DNA from: Aulostomus chinensis
Lineage: Eukaryota > Chordata > Actinopteri > Syngnathiformes > Aulostomidae
Direction: 5' to 3'
DNA length: 64,000 bases
Assembly (NCBI GenBank): GCA_037954235.1
Contig: JBBMOA010000007.1
Coordinates: 28,826,957-28,890,956, forward strand
Of the stretch, positions 60,000 through 64,000 are shown in pieces. The translations under genes were made by a program, and so were the position numbers. The notes beneath the pieces were generated by a model that saw only the letters and a list, made by a program, of their open reading frames with translations, made no database searches and was not told the origin of the DNA. The stretch's first letter is position 1, and every line of letters begins with the position of its first letter.

Positions 60000-62900
60000 T
60001 CACGTGAGCGGGACCCAGGATTCCGTGCTACACCCCTGGAGGCGCGGCATCCATGATCACTTTCATGATGTCAAAGGCAGATTTCCATTTTCTTTGCGCG
60101 GTCAGAAAATGTCGTTCTTGTTTAGTTTTTACGTTTCAGTGATGCTTTTGCGAAGTCTACACCATTCTACGTTGTTCACATGATGTTTCAATTTCTATCT
60201 GTTTTTTAATTAGAATTCAAATATTGTCCACAGTGGGGTACAAATTTGAAACCATTTCTTTTTCCATTTCCTTCCTGATGGGGTCAAACGACAGCCACGC
60301 AGGGATGGGGAGACGAAAACCTGTCCTCTGATGAGACAGATATACTCGTACGGAAGAGGGTCAGGGCCACGCTTGAGAAAAAAAAATGAGAGGAGATACT
60401 TTTTTTTTCTCAAAAAAAAGTTGAAATACAATGTCGAGAATTAAGCCGACCTTTTGAGACTGTAACAAGCGGCGCGTGTGACTGCTTCTACTAAACGGTG
60501 AAACTGTACTTGGGACTCAGCTTCAGGAACAAGGAACTACTTCCTTTTGTAGCTCACAAACACGCAGTCGTTATCAGTTTTAGGACTTTGAAGAGACGGT
60601 GCAGAAAACTGTGACTGTTTCGAAGGAGGGAAGGAAGGAAGTGTTAGGGACGAACACCTCGACTTTTTTCTTGAAGCGCGTGATGGAAACAAATCTACGT
60701 CCTCTCTTTTTTTTTTCCTCATGGGTGGCCCTAATACTCTTCCATATACCTGTTAGTTTTCAAGTTCATATCTGTATTTTAACCGAGTCCCCTGTGGGCT
60801 TCCGTACCTGGACTTGAATGGTTTGTGATCTTTGACCCGTAGGCGTTGGATTCGGTTTTTAGATCTGTGGAGCTCCTCAAGGCCTTTTGTCCTCCGGAGG
60901 ATTTAGCGCCTTCCATAATTGTCAGTAAGCTGCAGCCAGAATCACTCATGTTTACCTTTCCAGGCTGTGGCTGAAGATTGATACCGAAGAGATAAGAGAG
61001 GAAGCGGGTCAGAAGTAAATCAGTCTCTTTTGTGGAGCGTGTGCTCGCTCTCTGGAGACCATTCGGGTTTCACTCTGAAGTTTCAAGCAGATTCAGGAGC
61101 CGATGTCCTCTCAGTGGCTCTCACTCATCTGGGCAATTGTTAGATAAACTGTTCAATTGATTCCCACCTCAGTCAGACCGTTAGCTTCACCCAGAGCTAC
61201 TTTGTGATTTAGATTGAAAAGATTGATTTTCTTTTCTTTTATTTCTTTCTTCTTATTTTTTTACATTTTGGCTTTTAAACTTGTGGGTGTGGTGGGGTGG
61301 TGACATCCATCCCAGCGGCCTGCAGACGTAATACGCAGAGAATTCTCTATTATTCCACCGCTTAGACGGCCAAACACAACAAAACGGCGCGACGTAACAG
61401 CAGGCAAGTAGAGCAGAGCCGGGTTTGACGCGTTCCAGCGGCAGACAGGTTTCTTCTGTCAGCTTTAGCAGGGAGGCCTTTGTTCAGCGTCTCTTTGAGT
61501 AATGGCGTGTTAGATGATGCAAAGTCAGCCGCGGCGGCGCTTAAGGTGTCTCAGTAGGCAGCTCCGCGCAGCACAGGGCTCCTCGAGTCTTAATGGGCTG
61601 AGCCTCCCCAGACAGTTGAAGGGTCCAACCTTTTGAGGACCCTCCTGACAGAAGCTCTTCATTCGGCGACGTTTGACTCGAAGCACCCGGGTGCTGTTTG
61701 CAACGACAATCAACCTCTGGATTGAAAAACTTAAGAAAATCTGAACGTGATCGTGATGGGAGAAGATCCACCAAAACAGTTTCTCCACTGGTGGGTGGTG
61801 AGCTTAGAGGGTCTGTGGGGGGGGGGGGAGTCGAAATTGACACGTAACACACGGCAGCACAAGAAACGGTGAGTAAAATTATGGCAACACAGAATAAGGT
61901 CTTGATTTGAACGTCGTGGATGTTTTGTAGCATCTAATAGCTTAAACGGGCATTAGCCACTGCATGTGATGCGATTCTTCCGTTAAATAACGGCTATCGA
62001 TTTCTTTAAAGCCAAACTTCAACTTCAACTTCAACGTATATTTTGTCTTTCGAGTGCTCACAAATACTGAAGGTGGCTTGAGCTCAGACAGATGCTCATT
62101 TTTCATCCTGGCACCACCTCTTTGACTCCAGACTGCAGAGAGAGCGAGCCACCTGGATTTAGCTTGACGCTAATGGTGGCAGGCGGCTAACAACCGCAAA
62201 AGAGTCCGACACATGTCAGGCAGAAAAACAAAGAAGAGCATCATCCTGTGTAATCAGTGTCGTCTTTGCTTGTTATCCTCCAACAATTTGATTTAAACCA
62301 AAACAAAGCAACTCCACGTTAGCATGAGCGAGTGTGGAAGTACGCATGGCTGCAGGCTGGAGTCACCAGGATGTCCTGCAGGAGGAAAAACGTCTTTGTT
62401 AGCTAAAGAAAGCCGTTAGTGAGGACTTGAAAGGGAAAATATTTTGGTGGACTATTGCATTATTGTTAATATCAAGCACTGATACTGTTTTTGTACCTTT
62501 TCTTGAACTGGAAGCAAAGGTCACATGTTTGTTCATGTTCTAAACACTGAGAGGCAGTCGAGGCTGTGACCGAAAAGCAAGACTGAGAAGAATATTGACT
62601 GCAGGACCAAAACTTCCATTGGAGCCGGACTCTCAGTATTCTTGTGAGCAGGCTTGAAGGCTTCATACTGGAAATGAGAGTGTTGACTTGTTTTTGTTTT
62701 TGAAAAAAGAATAATTTAATTAATTTCTTGAATTAATGAATTAATTTATGACGCTGGAGGTCCATTTGCAGTGTCACGTTCTCTCCTCATCAAAAGAGAG
62801 AGAGAAAGAGAGTCACGCAGCGAGCGGCTGCTTTCAGCTCAGAGAGAAGTTCAACAAACCAAATGAAAAACGCTTCCCCCTGCACATCCATTTCTCTACT

Positions 62901-64000
62901 TTAAAGGCTGAAAGATAAACTATGAGACTGGGCAGTGTCCTCAGCGCGTCCCTTCGAAGAACACGGGGAAAAGAAAAGAAAAGAAATAACACACTCACTA
63001 AAAAAACTATTTTAATAAAGACGTTCTTTTTTACAGAATACTTTGTATTCTGTTTCTGATGCAGGCTTGTAGTAATTTATACCTGATGGATGATGTAATA
63101 AATTGCGCGGATTAAAATGTGCTGTTCAAAAGCTTGGTGTGTTATTAATGTGAACTAACACTGAATGTCAGTAAAAGTGGCAGCGGGTTTGACGGTGAGA
63201 TTATTACGTGTGGCACCTGCATCTTTTTAATCCCTACAGAGGGTTTTTGTTGTGGGTCACGAAACACTTCAGCTCAGTGTTTCTATCTGTCAGGGACCAA
63301 AGTTTCATAAGTAATCTTCTGAGATAAATTTATCACTTTTTTTTTTTTTTAGGTCTAAATCCTATTTAGTCTAATCTAGACTACCAATTTAATCTAATCC
63401 AAGTCGGTGAAATGCAGCCTGAGTCGATGCAATTATCGCTAACAAAAAAATGCACAAATGTTTTTTGAGATTTTCACGTACGTAAAGACTCAGTTTGTCA
63501 CGTTTATGTTGTTAAGAAGTTTGGCTGCTGTGTGCTGGAATATTCTTCAGATTTCAACGGCTAAAGGATAATCTGGAATTTCAGCACGTTCCACGATGCT
63601 CTCTCACGCCCTCTGGTGTCTGACACGCAGGCTGACGTCTGCACGTCTCGGTTCAGACGGGTTTCATCGTGGGACTGGAGGCAGCAGCCCCAAAAGTCTC
63701 AAAAATCCTTCTAAAACTGCGCGTGGAGGGTTGACGTGGTGACTCACTCACGCCGCCGCCCATCTGCTTGCGACCATCGCTTCCCACTGCAGCAAGTTCC
63801 TCTGCAACAGTCTAGAACGCTTTGGTTCCGTTGTTGGGGGTTACAGGTGTGAACCAGACTGAGGAGTGTTCCCTCTAATCTTCAAACTAACAAAGTTTTG
63901 CATGTGCAGCCTTTTGAATAATGCAGTGCTCCAAACTTTAAAGCAGCAGTTTTCAAAGACTGAGACGCTGGGCCTCCCTGTATAAAAGCTTAAACTAAGC

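Larger units (their letters stand above)
53669..64000. other. Gene-poor right end without a supported exon
   Basis: No recognisable exon on either strand. It contains SINE pieces (54831-55031, 57224-57454), poly-G runs at 53909-53921, 59768-59779 and 61817-61828, a CA run at 59975-59999 and an AAAAG repeat near 62975. It may be intergenic or part of a long intron of a gene that continues beyond the window. Confidence 0.5.

Noticed and set aside
1..64000. CRISPR arrays, bacterial operons, riboswitches or phage genes
   Set aside because: The intron-rich gene structure and repeat content are vertebrate; the only regularly spaced repeat (51-52.8 kb) is a head-to-tail minisatellite without unique spacers.

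Overview
The window looks like nuclear DNA of a ray-finned fish, most likely a percomorph teleost. The genes are split by many GT-AG introns. The spacers carry long CA and AT microsatellites, tRNA-derived SINEs with ATGGATGG tails, hAT and Tc1-like transposons, and a minisatellite. I recognise three protein genes with confidence, all on the + strand and arranged head to tail in the left half. By joining exons I obtained an open frame across every junction for each gene.

Region by region: (1) 1-7160 has no recognisable gene; it holds microsatellites, one complete SINE and one inverted-repeat element. (2) 7248-12249 is a pancreatic-type procarboxypeptidase A, closest to CPA2 (11 coding exons, 419 aa), with a TATA-like box and a PTF1-like composite site directly upstream. 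(3) 13413-25569 is smc1b, the meiosis-specific SMC1 subunit of cohesin (25 coding exons, 1243 aa). An E2F-like TTCCCGCC site lies about 90 bp before its ATG. (4) 26714-31085 is borcs5 (4 coding exons, 197 aa), the myristoylated BORC subunit of lysosomes. Its promoter, with a perfect CRE, begins about 25 bp after the smc1b poly(A) signal. (5) 31.1-64 kb has no exon I can support. It contains two hAT-type elements with 8-bp target duplications, degraded SINEs, eight poly-G runs all on the same strand, a GA-rich segment at 47.9-48.4 kb that might be the first exon of another gene, and a 24-copy array of ~70-bp repeats at 51.0-52.8 kb lying between two near-identical 39-bp hairpins.

The three genes do unrelated jobs: digestion of dietary protein, meiotic chromosome cohesion, and lysosome positioning. 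They are neighbours, not a pathway. I found no new protein system. The structures most worth a second look are the hairpin-flanked minisatellite, the two SINE families with different tRNA heads but one shared 3' tail, the hAT copy in smc1b that still carries a BED-finger exon, and the promoter motifs that match the known tissue restriction of cpa2 and smc1b.
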